In this document: positions 30,710-42,699 of the stretch, one piece after another
Layout of the letters: each line of letters opens with the position of its first letter
Position numbering within the stretch: position 1 is the first letter of the stretch
Assembly (NCBI GenBank): GCA_034769895.1
Contig: CM068373.1
Span: forward strand, 277,684,658-277,748,657
Direction: 5' to 3'
Source of the DNA: Magicicada septendecula
Lineage: Eukaryota; Arthropoda; Insecta; Hemiptera; Cicadidae
DNA: 64,000 nucleotides
The notes under the pieces: model-generated
The model's database searches: none
What the model was told of the DNA's origin: nothing
Seen by the model: the letters and a program-made list of their open reading frames with translations, nothing else
Made by a program: the position numbers and the translations under genes

Positions 30710-31921
30710 AGAGACCAAATCGACCGAAAAACACTTGAAACTTGAACTCCAGAACTGATGCATCTCACACAACACTGATCAACGCAGCTAAGGCGAAACC
30801 GAAGAGGCGAGAAATCGACAAGACACGGCAGGAAGGCTTTTCCCGTACATAGACATACCGACTGACTTAACCTCAACGAGAATCTTCGCCAAATGTATCG
30901 CTGAAATAGAGCAGCGATACGGCAAATTTTAATAGAAATCACGCAGCCAGAACGTCAAGCGGCCCAGGAGGGACCAAAATTTAAATAGAGAACGAATTCT
31001 GCTGTGTTCGCATTGACTGACTAACTTGACAAAAAATCCCCTTTCACGTAAACATACAATACACAAAGCCTTCCTCAACACTGCATGGGAATCAGCGCTG
31101 CGGTGGCCGATTTCTGAATTAACGCTAAACAGATGATTCGTAACGGCGGCGTTTGAACGATATTCTACTGCCAAACGTTTTTACAAACGTGCGGAAAAAG
31201 TAATGATCGCAAAATTTGACTTTAAATAGATTCAGTGTACACCCGAAGAGGCGAGATTGAGAAACTACCCGAAAGGAGTGTCCAGTGCGAGAATAAATAA
31301 CCATTGGAACGTGAGTTACCAAAATTAAAGTCATTTGTTACCTGGTTACATTTATCACACAGTTGTACTTCACACGCTACACATACACCTTCAAATCACT
31401 TAGTTTTTTCTTGTAAGGCATCTAATTGATATGTCTTGGTAGTTCAAAGGAGTCACGTCCTGAGAGTAAAGATTTTTCACGTATTAAACTCATGCTTTTC
31501 AACTGAGTCAAAATCTGAAATATACTAGCCGATACTTGATTGGATATATAAAAAATTGTCAATAATAATAACTTGTAAAATTTTTTCTCTGCAATTTTAT
31601 AATTTTTTTCTATGAATGTTAGTCCTTCAGACGATTTGTTTGTTTTTAAAGAATCATTAAACTTAACTGATTTTTCCAAGCTAAACTGACTTGTTTACAT
31701 TTTTTCGTAGATTTAAAAATTTTATCAATCACATTTTTTTCTTGGAACAAACGTTTCCAAGTGGCGCCCACAAAAAGCATAGTATTAAGTTGTGTTACAG
31801 GACTACATCACAGCAGAGGATCCAGTCAACGGTAAGTGACAAAAGTGCGCGGAGGTAACGCCCGACATTTTACAACACAAACATTTACACAACACCCAAT
31901 CATTTCTATTTGTTATAACAT

Positions 31922-33394
31922 GAACATCATCATCATCACACTCCCTATTATATGGGGCTCGTTTCACCGCGTAGCAGTAGTATAACCCATATCGGGCACA
32001 CTCAAATTGAGAAACATTTTCTGACTGCCAGAAATTTCGGAAATGTCGGTCAATAGCACCGGACTCGGATTGACAAAATTACCTCTAGACAGGCAATGCG
32101 TGACACGAGGAAACAGAACTCGTATATTAAGGCTTGCAAAAATAATGTGTCAGTATGAACGTCCCCCCTCTCTCACTCTCTCTCTCTCTCCTCCCCCTTC
32201 TCTTCTTCTCACTCCTACACCACTACTATCATTCTCTCTCTTTCCCTACACTCCCTGTTTATTCTCTGTACTCTTCGACCACGAAATTCCAAGTTTACGG
32301 CAAAACCGTTCTACCACTTGAAATTATAATCATCTAACTTTTGTTGTACATGTAAGAATACATTTTAGAAGTACAAGAGTGCAAGTTAAGCGATTTAGAA
32401 CAAACTTGGTAACAATTTTGAAATAATTTTTGTTCGTAATAACACTTTTAAAATAATTTTAAAATTATTTAAATTATTTTAAAGTTAAAACAGGTTCTTG
32501 AGGTAACGAATATTTTGTCTATGACTTATCGCAAACAACTGAGCGCTCTACTGATTCTAACACTCATTAATTAACATTAATTTCGAAGAACAGTTTTCAT
32601 ATCAAGTTTAGAATGTGTTGATTTCTTTTAAAAAATGAGAATTTAGCTGGAAAAATTGTTTTTAATATTAGTTTTTAAAGACACCCAGATAAGCGTACCG
32701 CTCTAACAAATTTTGTTATTTGGTAAACTACTAGAAATTAGGAATATTTAGCTACTATTTCGGTATATGTTTTATATTTTATAGTATTATTAATAATAAT
32801 AATCCTTTTTGTACAAGAATATATTTTACTATTTTGTGAATATTACAGTGTTTCTATAATATTTAACTATCATCATCAGATATAATTATTATATTTGGAA
32901 ATGCTATCATCACATAGTAATAATATATCTAATATATCATCAGAAATAATTTTCTAATGTGATCAGAAAATACTATTAAAACAATATAATATTCATTAAA
33001 TAATAAAATATATTCTGTAAAAAAAGCATCTGTGACAAAACTTCGAGGAAAGAACAAAGCAGCTAACAGAAAAATTGGAGAAAAAAACAGGCGTTTCATA
33101 GGTGGGAATATAATTGCAGTAGCCGCAACTCACGTCACCATTGTCGACTAATTAAATTGAAAATTACACTTGTTATTGAATTAGTTTGTTGGGAGTCTGC
33201 AGTTCTTTTTATGTTTGACTCTAAGAATTATTCTTAATTTCCAGATCATGAAGAAAAACGTGAGCCAAGCGTGTGGTAATGTGTTCGCGAGTTAAACCTT
33301 GCGAAGTGAGTTGAACCGCCGCAGTGCGTAGGCAGCCGGTATGATTACGTCCCCGCTAATCTGCCGACAAGAGTGATCCATTAGTAGCTGCGTG
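31922..33394. other. No recognisable gene
   Basis: This 3' flank of the array contains a pyrimidine-rich CT tract (about 32160-32250) that produces two spurious ORFs, and long A/T stretches. Nothing else can be supported. Confidence 0.4.
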
Positions 33395-33720
33395 CCTGGC
33401 TTACGTTTCAAGACCTGCACCAACATATCGCACGACTTATTTACCACAAGAATAGAAATTATTAGATTTCTTTTATAGACTTTTTATGTGATTGGAACCT
33501 TGAAATTCATTCTTTCAACAGAATACCGTTTTTGCAAAATAATTTTTTCTGAAGACTCAAAGCTAATATTTTCAGTAGAACATAGATTTACTTATTTAAA
33601 AAACGAAAATAGTACCTCCATAACTTCAGGCTAAGAAAGATCAAAATCCTAAAGTGTAATGTGAAATAAGCCTGAAGTAACCTGATGTAACTTTCGTATA
33701 TACGGTAGTATATGTACGTA
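33395..33720 (+). repeat. Unknown repeat, copy A
   Basis: Two blocks (about 33395-33480 with AATTATTAGATTTCTTTT-like sequence, and about 33540-33700 with TTTACTTATTTA and GAGAAAGAT-like sequence) recur at about 34300-34390 and 35265-35420. In that second copy a LINE separates the blocks. Confidence 0.5.
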
Positions 33721-33834
33721 AGATAACTTTTTCGTTATATACCTCATTCGTCATAGAAGTCAAGCTTAAATATAAGGCGTGCATAATAAGTAACATGAAA
33801 AATTAATATATCTAACAAAATTTAGATATATCTG

Positions 33835-34265
33835 TGAAACGGTTCATAGGTACCTGAAAAATAAAACACGGAAGGATACCCGAATGGAATTTTATAAAAC
33901 TGTGGCTGTCCCCACGTTCCTGTATGGTAGTGAAACATGGATTCCTGTATGGTAAAAGTGACACGCAGAAGATTCAGGCAGCCGAAATGAAACTTCTAAG
34001 AGGGACGCAAGGTTGTTCTTTCTTTGATCAGAGAAAGACGAGGATATTACACGCGATTTAAACATTGTATCATTGCACCAGAAGATTGAAGACCACAGAA
34101 GGAAGTGGTATGAACACTCGAATCGCATGTCTGATATCTGCATCATATCTGAATCTACCTGTGGGTGCATTGGGTTATCACCCTACTGGGAACAGAGATG
34201 TCGGTAGACCGAGGAAGAGATGGGTTCCAGAACAGGTCTAAGGCCTAGTTCTTGCAGTGGTGGTG
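33835..34265 (+). pseudogene. LINE ORF2 C-terminal region
   Basis: Plus-strand frames give YLKNKTRKDTRMEFYKTVAV, then PTFLYGSETWIP, an IQAAEMKLLRGTQG stretch and the usual RPRKRW-like GRPRKRWVPEQV end. Several stops and a frameshift after the SETW motif. This is the post-RT end of a non-LTR element of the same broad group as 2860-3535. Confidence 0.75.
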
Positions 34266-34299
34266 ATGATGATGACTAAACGATTTGTGTCAGCGTTAA

Positions 34300-35420
34300 G
34301 TAGAACCTGTTTGTGGTTTACGTTTTAAAAGCTGTGACAACGTATCTCACAATTAATTTAAAAAAATGAAAATTATTATATTTCTTTATGTAGACTTGTT
34401 GTCCAATTCTTCTTTTCTAGTACTACAGCCCATCGAGAGCCCTGGCTTCCAACACCAGTCATCTCTAATGTTTCCTTTCCATTGACATCTCAGTTTAATC
34501 CCTTACATCAATTCTTCTGAGATCGTCTAGCATATCAGTCAGCTAAGTTATCCTAGGTCGGCCCCTCTTTCTGCTTTTATAGACTTGCAATCTCAGGATT
34601 TTTCCTAGCATACGTTAATCATCCATCCGGTCTAGGTTGCCTACCCACTGTATTCGTTGAGCCTTTACGAATCTTACAATGTCCTCAGTGTTTCAGTAGC
34701 TCATATATCTCCTGACTATTTCTTATTCTCTATTCACCAGTTTCTTTAACCGGCCCATAAACACGTCGTGCAATCTTTCTTTCAAACATTCTTAATGTTT
34801 CTTGTTCCTTTTTTGTTAGTCTCCAGTCTCTGCGGTAAGAACCGGTCTTATAAGTGTCTTACACATTTTTATTTTTGTGTTACGACTAATGAGTTTGCTT
34901 CTCAATAGTCTACTGTTAGCATAATATGCCCTATTTCATATTTGTATTCTGTCATGTGTCGGCGTGTTACCTGTCTATCAAGTTACCCAGGTATCTGAAC
35001 TTATTAACCGAATTATCCTCTACGAATAAATTATTTAAATTTTTTCCCTTTCTGATGCAGAAATTAGTATGTATTTAGTTTAGCTGATATTTACATTAGT
35101 CCCATTCCAGCGGATTTTTGATTCAGCTCCTTGTATACCTCAACTAGCCGTTGTCTTGATCTGGGTATTATCACAACATCGTCAACGTAAGCTCATATTT
35201 GTCTTGTCTTTGTCGTCTAATTAGAAACATAAAATTAAGTCTTGTAGCGGCATATTTTTTTTAATCAATCTTCTTCTCTGAAGATTCACAGCTGGTATCT
35301 TCAGTAAAACGTAGGTTTACTTATTTATTGAGTTCCACTATATTTTCAGACTGAGAAAGATGAAATCGTGAATTAAACGAAACGTAGCCTTATGCAGCCT
35401 TCATATAGGGTGATAGTAGT
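34300..35420 (+). repeat. Unknown repeat, copy B, split by a LINE
   Basis: Its left block is 34300-34390 and its right block 35265-35420, both matching copy A at 33395-33720. The intervening about 870 bp is the minus-strand LINE, so the repeat pre-dates that insertion. Confidence 0.5.
34395..35215 (-). pseudogene. LINE ORF2 (end of RT and C-terminus)
   Basis: Minus-strand frames include AYVDDVVI (about 35195-35165), the catalytic YxDD box of a reverse transcriptase. The post-RT region follows, ending in the same C-terminal tail as 61280-61835. The 3' end shows only a very short TTC tract. It has many stops and is 5'-truncated just upstream of the YxDD box. Confidence 0.7.
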
Positions 35421-35494
35421 AAATCTACATAAGGATCATTTTGTCACGATCTTTAAACCTAACTTTTCATGGTACGTGAACATTATCAGAAGGA

Positions 35495-36232
35495 TAAGGC
35501 TTGATGTACACATCAGTTTCTCTACCATGCGGTATCGCTGCGTGCATTGCCGCAACGCAAAACGCAGGCTCGGTGCACACACGCGTGACTAGCAGTCACC
35601 TAGCCGCAGTTGGCAGCCAGGTTCTGCTACATACAGCCATGGATTTATACCATAGAAAACGTGTAATGTTCTCTTATTTAATGTATAGACGTGTTATTTG
35701 GAATCGGAGACGGTTAGAGGTAGATTTCGTATGGCTTTTAAGATTTAAGAGAACATTCGTATAAATTATTTTCGAATGAGTGTTCATTCATTTGATAAGC
35801 TTCAAGGGAAAATAAGCGACAAGATAAAATCCCGAGATATGTGGCTGAGACTATCTGTACCTCCACGGGAAATGTTAGCTATAATTCTTTAGAATAGCTA
35901 AGAATATTTTTTATTTCACAAATGAACAGCTCTGTGTCCAAAAGATCTTCAGAATTTGATCCAGCCACAACTACTATTTCGTCAGAGCACCGGATATGTG
36001 CACTGCTCAATAGACAACAATGCACTGAGAGCCGGAGTAGTGTGTGCAGCACCGCTTCGGTAAGGAGGGGAACTGCGGAACCGCAGCGTCGCCGCAACGT
36101 TGCCGAATGTATGTGTGCAGTCACTCATATACCACCTAGTACTCCACCTGCACCTGTACCTTCCTTCCAGCACCTGTGGGCACGCAGCGGCACCGCACGG
36201 TAAAAACCGGATGTGTACATCGAGCCTTAGGT
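35495..36232. mobile_element. Inverted-repeat element (possible non-autonomous DNA transposon)
   Basis: TAAGGCTTGATGTACACATC at the left is mirrored by GATGTGTACATCGAGCCTTA at the right. The inverted homology extends some 50 bp, through a GCGGTATCGCTGCGTGC-like block. The interior is non-coding. No matching target duplication could be read. Confidence 0.5.
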
Positions 36233-36792
36233 TTGACAATAACCACCTTAAAATTTTTCACATGCCTCTAAACAGATCCCTTTGTGGTCGTCTTCAGGTG
36301 TAGTAACACCGATAATTAAATATAAACTTAAACCTACTCAAGATTTGTTCACAAAAAAGCGTGAACCGTCAGAAAAAAATAATAATAAGCCAGTACCACC
36401 TACATAGTTAAACACATCTAGGGCCGCCGCTAGGATGCTTGCCGCCCGTGTGCAGTTTCAACTTTGCCGCCCTCCTGAATATATTTTTCATACCCCTACT
36501 TTGACACACTATTTAATATTATTTTAATAAAAAATTAATACAGACATAAATAGTAAAATTTACAAAAAATAAATATATTTTTGAAAAACTTATTTAGCTG
36601 AGTACTTGCATGATATAAGTGGAAGATGTGCTTGCAGAAGTGTTGAATACATTTTCAAAAATATAATAGTTTATTTCCGCGGACGTCTTTTCAGAGTTTT
36701 TATAACACTATAGTTTATTAAAAGAGAGCTTTTCGCGCTGTCGTTTCAGAAAGCTGAAAAACGTGTGATAACATCTTGAAAGTTTGACAGCT

Positions 36793-37221
36793 AGTGGCGT
36801 ATCTGGGCTTTGGTTTAGGGGGTGGTAGGACTCCGGTCCAGTCGGCTTCATACAATAGAAAAACAAGTTAACACTAATCAAAATTACTGTCTTTAAAGTG
36901 GCTGAAAAACGTGTGACAACATTCTGAAATCAGTCCCAATACAGTAAACGATAATAACACAATAAAGATACGTGTTATTGAAACACTATTGAGAAGATAC
37001 TTATTGACTGGATAGATTTTCCTATATTTCATATCATAACGTATAAGCAAATGCTGTGCAATAAATCTGTTCGTAGATTTAAAAAAAAAGTTACTAGCTA
37101 AAAAGCACAGCGGAAAAAATAATAAAAGAACCTAAAAATTAAGAGATAAAAAAAAATCGTCACTGTTTTTCGACCCTCTAGGGGGAGGACTCCTGTCCCC
37201 CCCCCTACATACGTCCCATGA
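36793..37221. mobile_element. hAT-type MITE, 429 bp, with 8-bp target duplication
   Basis: The left end AGTGGCGTATCTGGG and the right end (inverse of ATGGGACGTATGTAGG) are imperfect terminal inverted repeats. TGACAGCT flanks both sides (36785-36792 and 37222-37229), the 8-bp duplication typical of hAT elements. The interior matches 7312-7736 and 41116-41410 in inverse orientation. No ORF. Confidence 0.75.
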
Positions 37222-37229
37222 TGACAGCT

Positions 37230-38185
37230 ACTCAAACGACATCTACGCACAGACGCGTAGTCCAAGTTCGCGTGTTAAACAGCACTTTGGCGCGCGTATT
37301 GCGAGAGAATTAACGTCTTGCCACTTTGTGTCTCGAGGCCACCGCTTTAAACCTAATTTTTCACTTTTTACTCCCGCCAGACACCCTTGGGTGCTATCGC
37401 CCCTTCTCATCTGCGACACTAAGCCTATACTGTAGTAGAGCCGATCTTACACTGCATGTCCTTGGCATTATGTAAAACAAATGTTTAATTCAACCCTGCT
37501 AAAAGTAACACATTTCAAGGGTATACGTATTAAAAAAAAAAAAAAAACAGAGCTAACGAAACTGTTTCTTACCCGTGTATTTATGCGCAAGACATTATAA
37601 GAACATAAGCCTATTATTCATGTCACTTGATACGGTAAATGAATAATTCCTGTGTAGCATAAAATATAAAATAAAATATTCCACTACTGAATGAAGTAAT
37701 AATAAAACAGATATGGCGACCGGAATAATACTTGCGTGTCTTGTGTGTGTTTTTTTTTTATATGTAGTAGATTATATTTTTTTTATGGACGTAACCTATT
37801 ATGTGTCATGCAGCTTAATTGAAAAATCCGTGGGGTCTTTTTTCTTTTACCACACAAAACTGAAATGTATTAAAATCGATTCTACTTACTTTCATTTACA
37901 CATACGTGGTACTAGTAGATAAAATTCTGCGACGTTTTGATATTTTTTTTTCATACAGCTGGAAACACAGAGAGAAAGAATAAGCACGGAGCGTCTCGCA
38001 CCTTGGTTTGTGTGCGTTGTGTCCAGGCCGGAGCCTGATAAACGCCAGGTTCTAATAGTGCAGCTCGGTTGTTCGCTCGGCACAAGGAGTTATGGAGCAG
38101 TCCACGAATACACGATAGCCGTGTATATCATGAGGGTATCTCTGAGTGATTTGCTCCAGCCAGTCGCTAGTACTGCCACAGAAAC
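37230..38185. other. No recognisable gene
   Basis: AT-rich, with homopolymer A and T runs. The ORF at 37713 is T-rich and has no supporting feature. Confidence 0.4.
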
Positions 38186-38189
38186 ACGA

Positions 38190-38665
38190 AACTAAGGATA
38201 TACAAATCAATAATAAAACCCATCCTAACCTACGGCTGCGAAACGTGTATCCTGAACTCCAAAGCAGCAAACACTCTCGATATCTTTAAAAGAAAAATAT
38301 TACGAAGAATTCTGTGACCAGTTAATGACGTACACGGCTGGGAAATAAGATATAACTTTGAATTGTATCAAACGTATAAAGAACCACGCTATCACAGTTC
38401 TTAAAACTACAGCGTCTAAGGTAGGATGGTCATATAGCCAGAATGGGGGAAGATAGAGTACCACGAAAACTATCGAATACCAGAATCCACGGAAAAACAC
38501 CAGTGGGAAGACCGAGGAGAAGATGGTAGAACGCGGTGGATGAGGACGCCAAAGAAATACTGAAAGTGCGTTCCTGGAGGAGGATGGCTACCGTCAGAAG
38601 ATAATGGGGGGAAAAAATTGAAGGAAGCCAGGGCCCAACAAGGGCTGTAGTGCCATAGGAGAAAG
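38190..38665 (+). pseudogene. LINE ORF2 C-terminal region
   Basis: Plus-strand frames read LRIYKSIIKPILTYGCETC, then an IFKRKILRRIL stretch and, after frameshifts, GRPRRRW-like and LKVRSWRRMA-like motifs with an RRKWRE-like end. This is a post-RT LINE tail of a different family from 33835-34265. Not functional. Confidence 0.7.
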
Positions 38666-39705
38666 GGAGAGAGTCGCCAGTACTGAGGCGCGTCACCGTG
38701 ACCACCTTAATGCATCGCCAGAGAAGCTTAGAGACTCGGTAGACTTGGTGCGGTCGATAGACAGCACATTTTATGCATTTCTCTTTCGCCACTTATATTC
38801 GCTAAGGTAAGAATCACTTGGCGCCCGACTAGTTGCCGACTCCTGTGCGTTATGTCTTTTGAAGGCGGCCCTCACTGATTCAGCTGTATTTGTATTCGTG
38901 TCAACGACGGAACAACAAAGTGGACTGCATGTTTGTTGTGGTAGAATCGCTGTAGATGACCAGTGACACTGTGAGCGCGACATAGATCTGAAGTTACAAT
39001 CGCATTACTTTACGGTGGCCGCTTCATAGCTCGCAAAAAGTAATGGTAGTGGGGAGACTTAGTGTGCGCAGTTGTAATACTACATTTCAGAAACGTCCTT
39101 CTTTTTCCTGTTGCTACAACCGGCTTTATGGGTACCCTAAACTATTTAATTATTACAAATAGGGTTTTACACATTGTTGACATTTCCGGATTTCATTCAA
39201 CTAACTACTATTTGTAATTTTACTCAGTATTACTCGAAATTGTATCAAATACGTATGTAATTGTTACATAATATAAATAATAAATAATTACTAGTATTGG
39301 CCGCTTTTCTATCCTGAATGGTTTTATTTTCCTGAGACATTCAATTCATTTTGCCCTTATCTCTTGACGTTCATTTAATACACTTCTATTATTTCTAATC
39401 TTCTTCCATTTAAACCCTAAGTTTAGAATAACGTTTTTTAAACTACTTTGAAAATTTACACTAGACTTAAGAAGTTGAAGTTTTCGTTGCGTAGGATATG
39501 TTTTTTTGTTGAAAATAATAATTAAATGAAATACAGGCTTATACGGTAAATGTTTTTGAAAACGCATCAACACTTACGCACTCGGTGAGATGTGCCGTTA
39601 CACTGACAAAAAACAGGGTTCTGCGCATGTCACTTTCACATGGCTGCCGGCCACCATAAAGTACACAAGTAATATAGTATGCCGAGATCGTTACTGTCGG
39701 CAGTG
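38666..39705. other. No recognisable gene
   Basis: No ORF here shows family similarity. The sequence becomes AT-rich after 39130. Confidence 0.4.
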
Positions 39706-39709
39706 TATA

Positions 39710-40773
39710 TGTTACCGGCAAAATATGTAATCCAGTCATTCTATAGAATATCTAGGCATTTCATAAAATGACTGGAGTTTTTGGCGGGCATTATATTTGA
39801 ATAGAATACTTTTCAAATGTTTTTTATACTTTTCCCAGGTATTCTGTACATTTCCTAGGCATTCTATATAATGCCAGTGATTCTTTAGGCAAAGTGTAAA
39901 ATAAGCTTACTACGTTCAAAATGAAAACATTTTATTACAAAACCACACATAATTGTTTGATTTTACACAGAGGAGGACTTTTTATGACATTTCGAGATTA
40001 TCTATTCTCTACTTAATTATGTTCAGACACTGTTTTATTAAAATTATTCTGTATAAGAACTTTTTTTACCAGGTTTTTTTCTTGTTAAAAGAATACATTA
40101 GATATTATTAGTGTTTATTAATTCTCAATATATGGAATATACTCTACTTACTACAACACGACAGGGAGCTGTGACATTTTGAAGTACAATTTCTTTTTTA
40201 CACAATTACATTTTGTTTTTCACATTTAGTCTTACACAGACATTATACGAACCCTTGTCCGGATCCTGATGATTGGGCAGTAGCAGCAGAACGAAGTGCG
40301 GTTTCTTGTTCAGTAACATCTTCAACCCCCATTAGTAGTCTTGGGCATACAGTGAAGTGCGATCTTGTGTACAGCTGATTTAACAATCCGTTAGTGGCTC
40401 CCAGTTTGTAAAATCCGTCATCTTTCACACTCACGACGATTGCTAGGATGTTTCGAAGATCTTCCCGCCCCTTGTTTACTTCAGGAATTTGGGACACGAA
40501 CAGACGCGCCCACAGGAGCTGGAGGAAATTTTTTGTCAGAATCACGTTTCATCTTCTTTGGCTGAAGTTCTAGAAATGATTTTGACTTAGCACTCTTCAC
40601 ACTTTTTAGAACATGAAACCATAGCGCACACATTACCTTCTATACATTACCTAGAAGACGTTAGGCATTCTATACAATGGCTAGCCAATGTATGAAATGT
40701 GTTTTATTTCATACTTTGCCGGCTGGATTCAGGCATTGTATAAAATGCCTGATTTTGTACTTTGCCGGTAACA
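39710..40773 (-). mobile_element. Ginger-like DNA transposon remnant, 1064 bp
   Basis: The termini TGTTACCGGCAAA at the left and TTTGCCGGTAACA at the right are inverted repeats of the TGT...ACA kind used by Ginger elements. The flanks are TATA and TATC, a near-match for a 4-bp duplication. Short palindromic 20-mers of the AGGCATTNTATANAATGCCT type occur near the ends (39754, 39857, 40663, 40731), placed like transposase-binding sites. The interior keeps the C-terminal part of a transposase-related protein. Most of the integrase-like gene has been lost. Confidence 0.65.
40190..40560 (-). pseudogene. C-terminal fragment of a Ginger/KRBA2-like integrase protein
   Basis: The minus strand encodes PPAPVGASVRVP, then PEVNKGREDLRNILAIVVSV, KDDGFYKLGATNGLLNQLYT and RSHFTVC, ending GSGQGFV. 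A stop follows, with CLCKTKC directly beyond it in frame. This order (VRVP-x2-D/N-R, GFYKLGT-x-G-x-L-x-LY-x-R-x-F-x-C, GQGF, Cys-rich end) is the C-terminal region of KRBA2/SCAND3-like proteins and of the Ginger transposases they come from. A frameshift near 40490 and the in-frame stop show decay. The catalytic integrase core is absent. Confidence 0.65.
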
Positions 40774-41115
40774 TATCCAATAATTAATAATTTTGTATTG
40801 TAACGACGGAAAAATGGCGTCAATTGTAATCTGGTTTGTAAGTACATTTACAAATAATAGTTAAAATTACAAATAAAATTTATTATCAACACCTTCAACA
40901 GAAAATGTTTTTTTCCCGTCTCTAGCAGGTAGACTGGAGCTGGTCACGACAACGCTTCTTCTTCGGAAGTACCACATCTCTCCGTTTTTTTGCGGCTTAT
41001 AATTCAATGATCGGTTAGGAATGCGGCAATCATACATTCGGTTAACATGTTCCAAACATTTTAGGCAGTATTGTGCAACCCTATGAGTTCACTCATAATA
41101 TTCAGTTCCTACCAT

Positions 41116-41410
41116 CAGGGGCGTATTTTTCTGGGGGGACGAACGGGGCCGGACCATCCACCCAGACTGTAGAAAACACTTCTTAATTTTTTAAGAGAAT
41201 TGTTAATCTCTTAATGTTCAAGCTGTTTTATTGCTTTCTCAGCTGTGTACGGTAATACAGTAGCACTGGTAACCCTATACGTTTTCTTTTAAATATATGT
41301 CTACAAACAAGTTTATTACACACCAATTAGCGTGTAGGTTTGAAATATGAAATACAGGAAAATCAATTAACTCAATTAGTATATAAAATAATTCTAACTC
41401 GTAACACAAT
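41116..41410. mobile_element. hAT-type MITE, one-ended copy
   Basis: It starts CAGGGGCGTATTTTTCTGGG and shares TTTATTACACACCAATTAGC and the GAAATACAGGAAAATCAATTA stretch's core with 7312-7736. I could not find the right terminus, so it is truncated or diverged. Confidence 0.5.
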
Positions 41411-41664
41411 TTTTTTAGATACAAATTATGAAGTTTTTTAGCTTAACGTAGCTAGCTAAGCTAACGAGTAAAAGTTAGTTAAGGCAGTAAGGTAAAAATT
41501 TAATAATTTTTATCTAAAATAATTTGTATTCCGTGTCAGTATTATTTTATATATAGTTAGTGATAACGTCGGACACGTCATGAACAATAAAATACAAGAA
41601 TTTAACTTATCAACTACTTCATTCGAAATAGTGAGCAAGTTCTGCAGCTCAGGGAGCATACTAG

Positions 41665-41932
<268 letters not shown>

Positions 41933-42699
41933 TATACAGAATAAAGATACATACTAGTAACGTGTGCATCCCTTGAGTATCATCGTTATGAGGAAGTTAA
42001 GTATGTCGGCTTGTGTTTTGTATACTATCGTAAAACATTATATAGGGTGATTCAAAATTGCATGGAAATCTCTCGGAACCTGATTCTATAGGTAAAAATA
42101 AGAAAAAAAGTTCATACAAAGATATGTCCGAATAACGGTCGTTAGCGAGTTACGGCTCGCGAACCAGTTCGCCCTGATTTCTACTCCCACGGTAAAATGA
42201 CGCCATACTAAAATTCTGGGGTACAAAATGAATAGTAAATTGGTGGTTTCTTATGGTTTGTAATCTGAAAAAGTGAATAAAAGAGGTCCCAGAGCTCTAC
42301 CTCAATTAGGTTCTAAGAAAAGCTGTGTAAAACACAAAAACTTGGAGTAAAGAAACACGCATTTTTAGATTTGGGATGAAATAACTTCGTAATTTGCCAG
42401 TAAACAAATAGAAATTTCTAACTAACTTTGTAGAGGATTTAATTATGAGAAAATTAATGTGTATAATGTCTATTAAAAATAAGTAAAAATTTGACTTTAA
42501 TTAAAAAGAAAACAGACTAAAATGCGCCAGACATTTTGTGTTACAATTCACAAGAAATAGCATTGTAAACTTTCGAAACACCCACACTAGGGCAGAAGAA
42601 AACTCACATGAGACTGCTACAAGAATGACCAACATACTTTTTCATTTAACGTGTGGTGCGGTCTTCTTGGTGATAATCTGATAATCTCTTAGGCCTCTT

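Larger units (their letters stand above)
17459..31917 (+). mobile_element. Tandem LTR retrotransposon array (LTR-INT-LTR-INT-LTR)
   Basis: Three LTR-like blocks (17459-20339, 23067-26127, 28857-31917) alternate with two nearly identical internal regions (20340-23066, 26128-28856). Each LTR starts TGTAACGTCA and ends GTTATA, which are imperfect inverted termini. The outer edges are flanked by ACAT (17455-17458 and 31918-31921; AACAT if the LTR end is set one base earlier), a target duplication of Ty3/gypsy size. A primer-like site follows each 5' junction. The internal regions code only for a 441-residue coiled-coil protein, with no reverse transcriptase, RNase H or integrase, so the unit is non-autonomous. 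The copies differ by only a handful of substitutions, homopolymer lengths and one deletion. This indicates recent origin, most simply one insertion enlarged by unequal LTR recombination. Confidence 0.8.
28857..31917 (+). repeat. LTR 3 of the array, 3061 bp
   Basis: It is nearly identical to LTR 2 until about 31898. The next 14 bases (31899-31912) differ at about half their positions from LTR 1 and LTR 2, then GTTATA and the flanking ACAT follow. It includes the zinc-knuckle segment (29427-29663), the heat-shock element, the TATA box and the splice donor. Confidence 0.8.

Noticed and set aside
17459..31917. The 5.8-kb repeats as a duplicated host gene or macrosatellite
   Set aside because: Imperfect TGTAAC/GTTATA termini, the ACAT flanks, a primer-like site after each LTR and a promoter/poly(A) layout fit an LTR element better. 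I keep some doubt because no pol is present.
32043..32337. Ser/Leu/Pro-rich ORFs
   Set aside because: They come from a CT-rich tract and have no family similarity.
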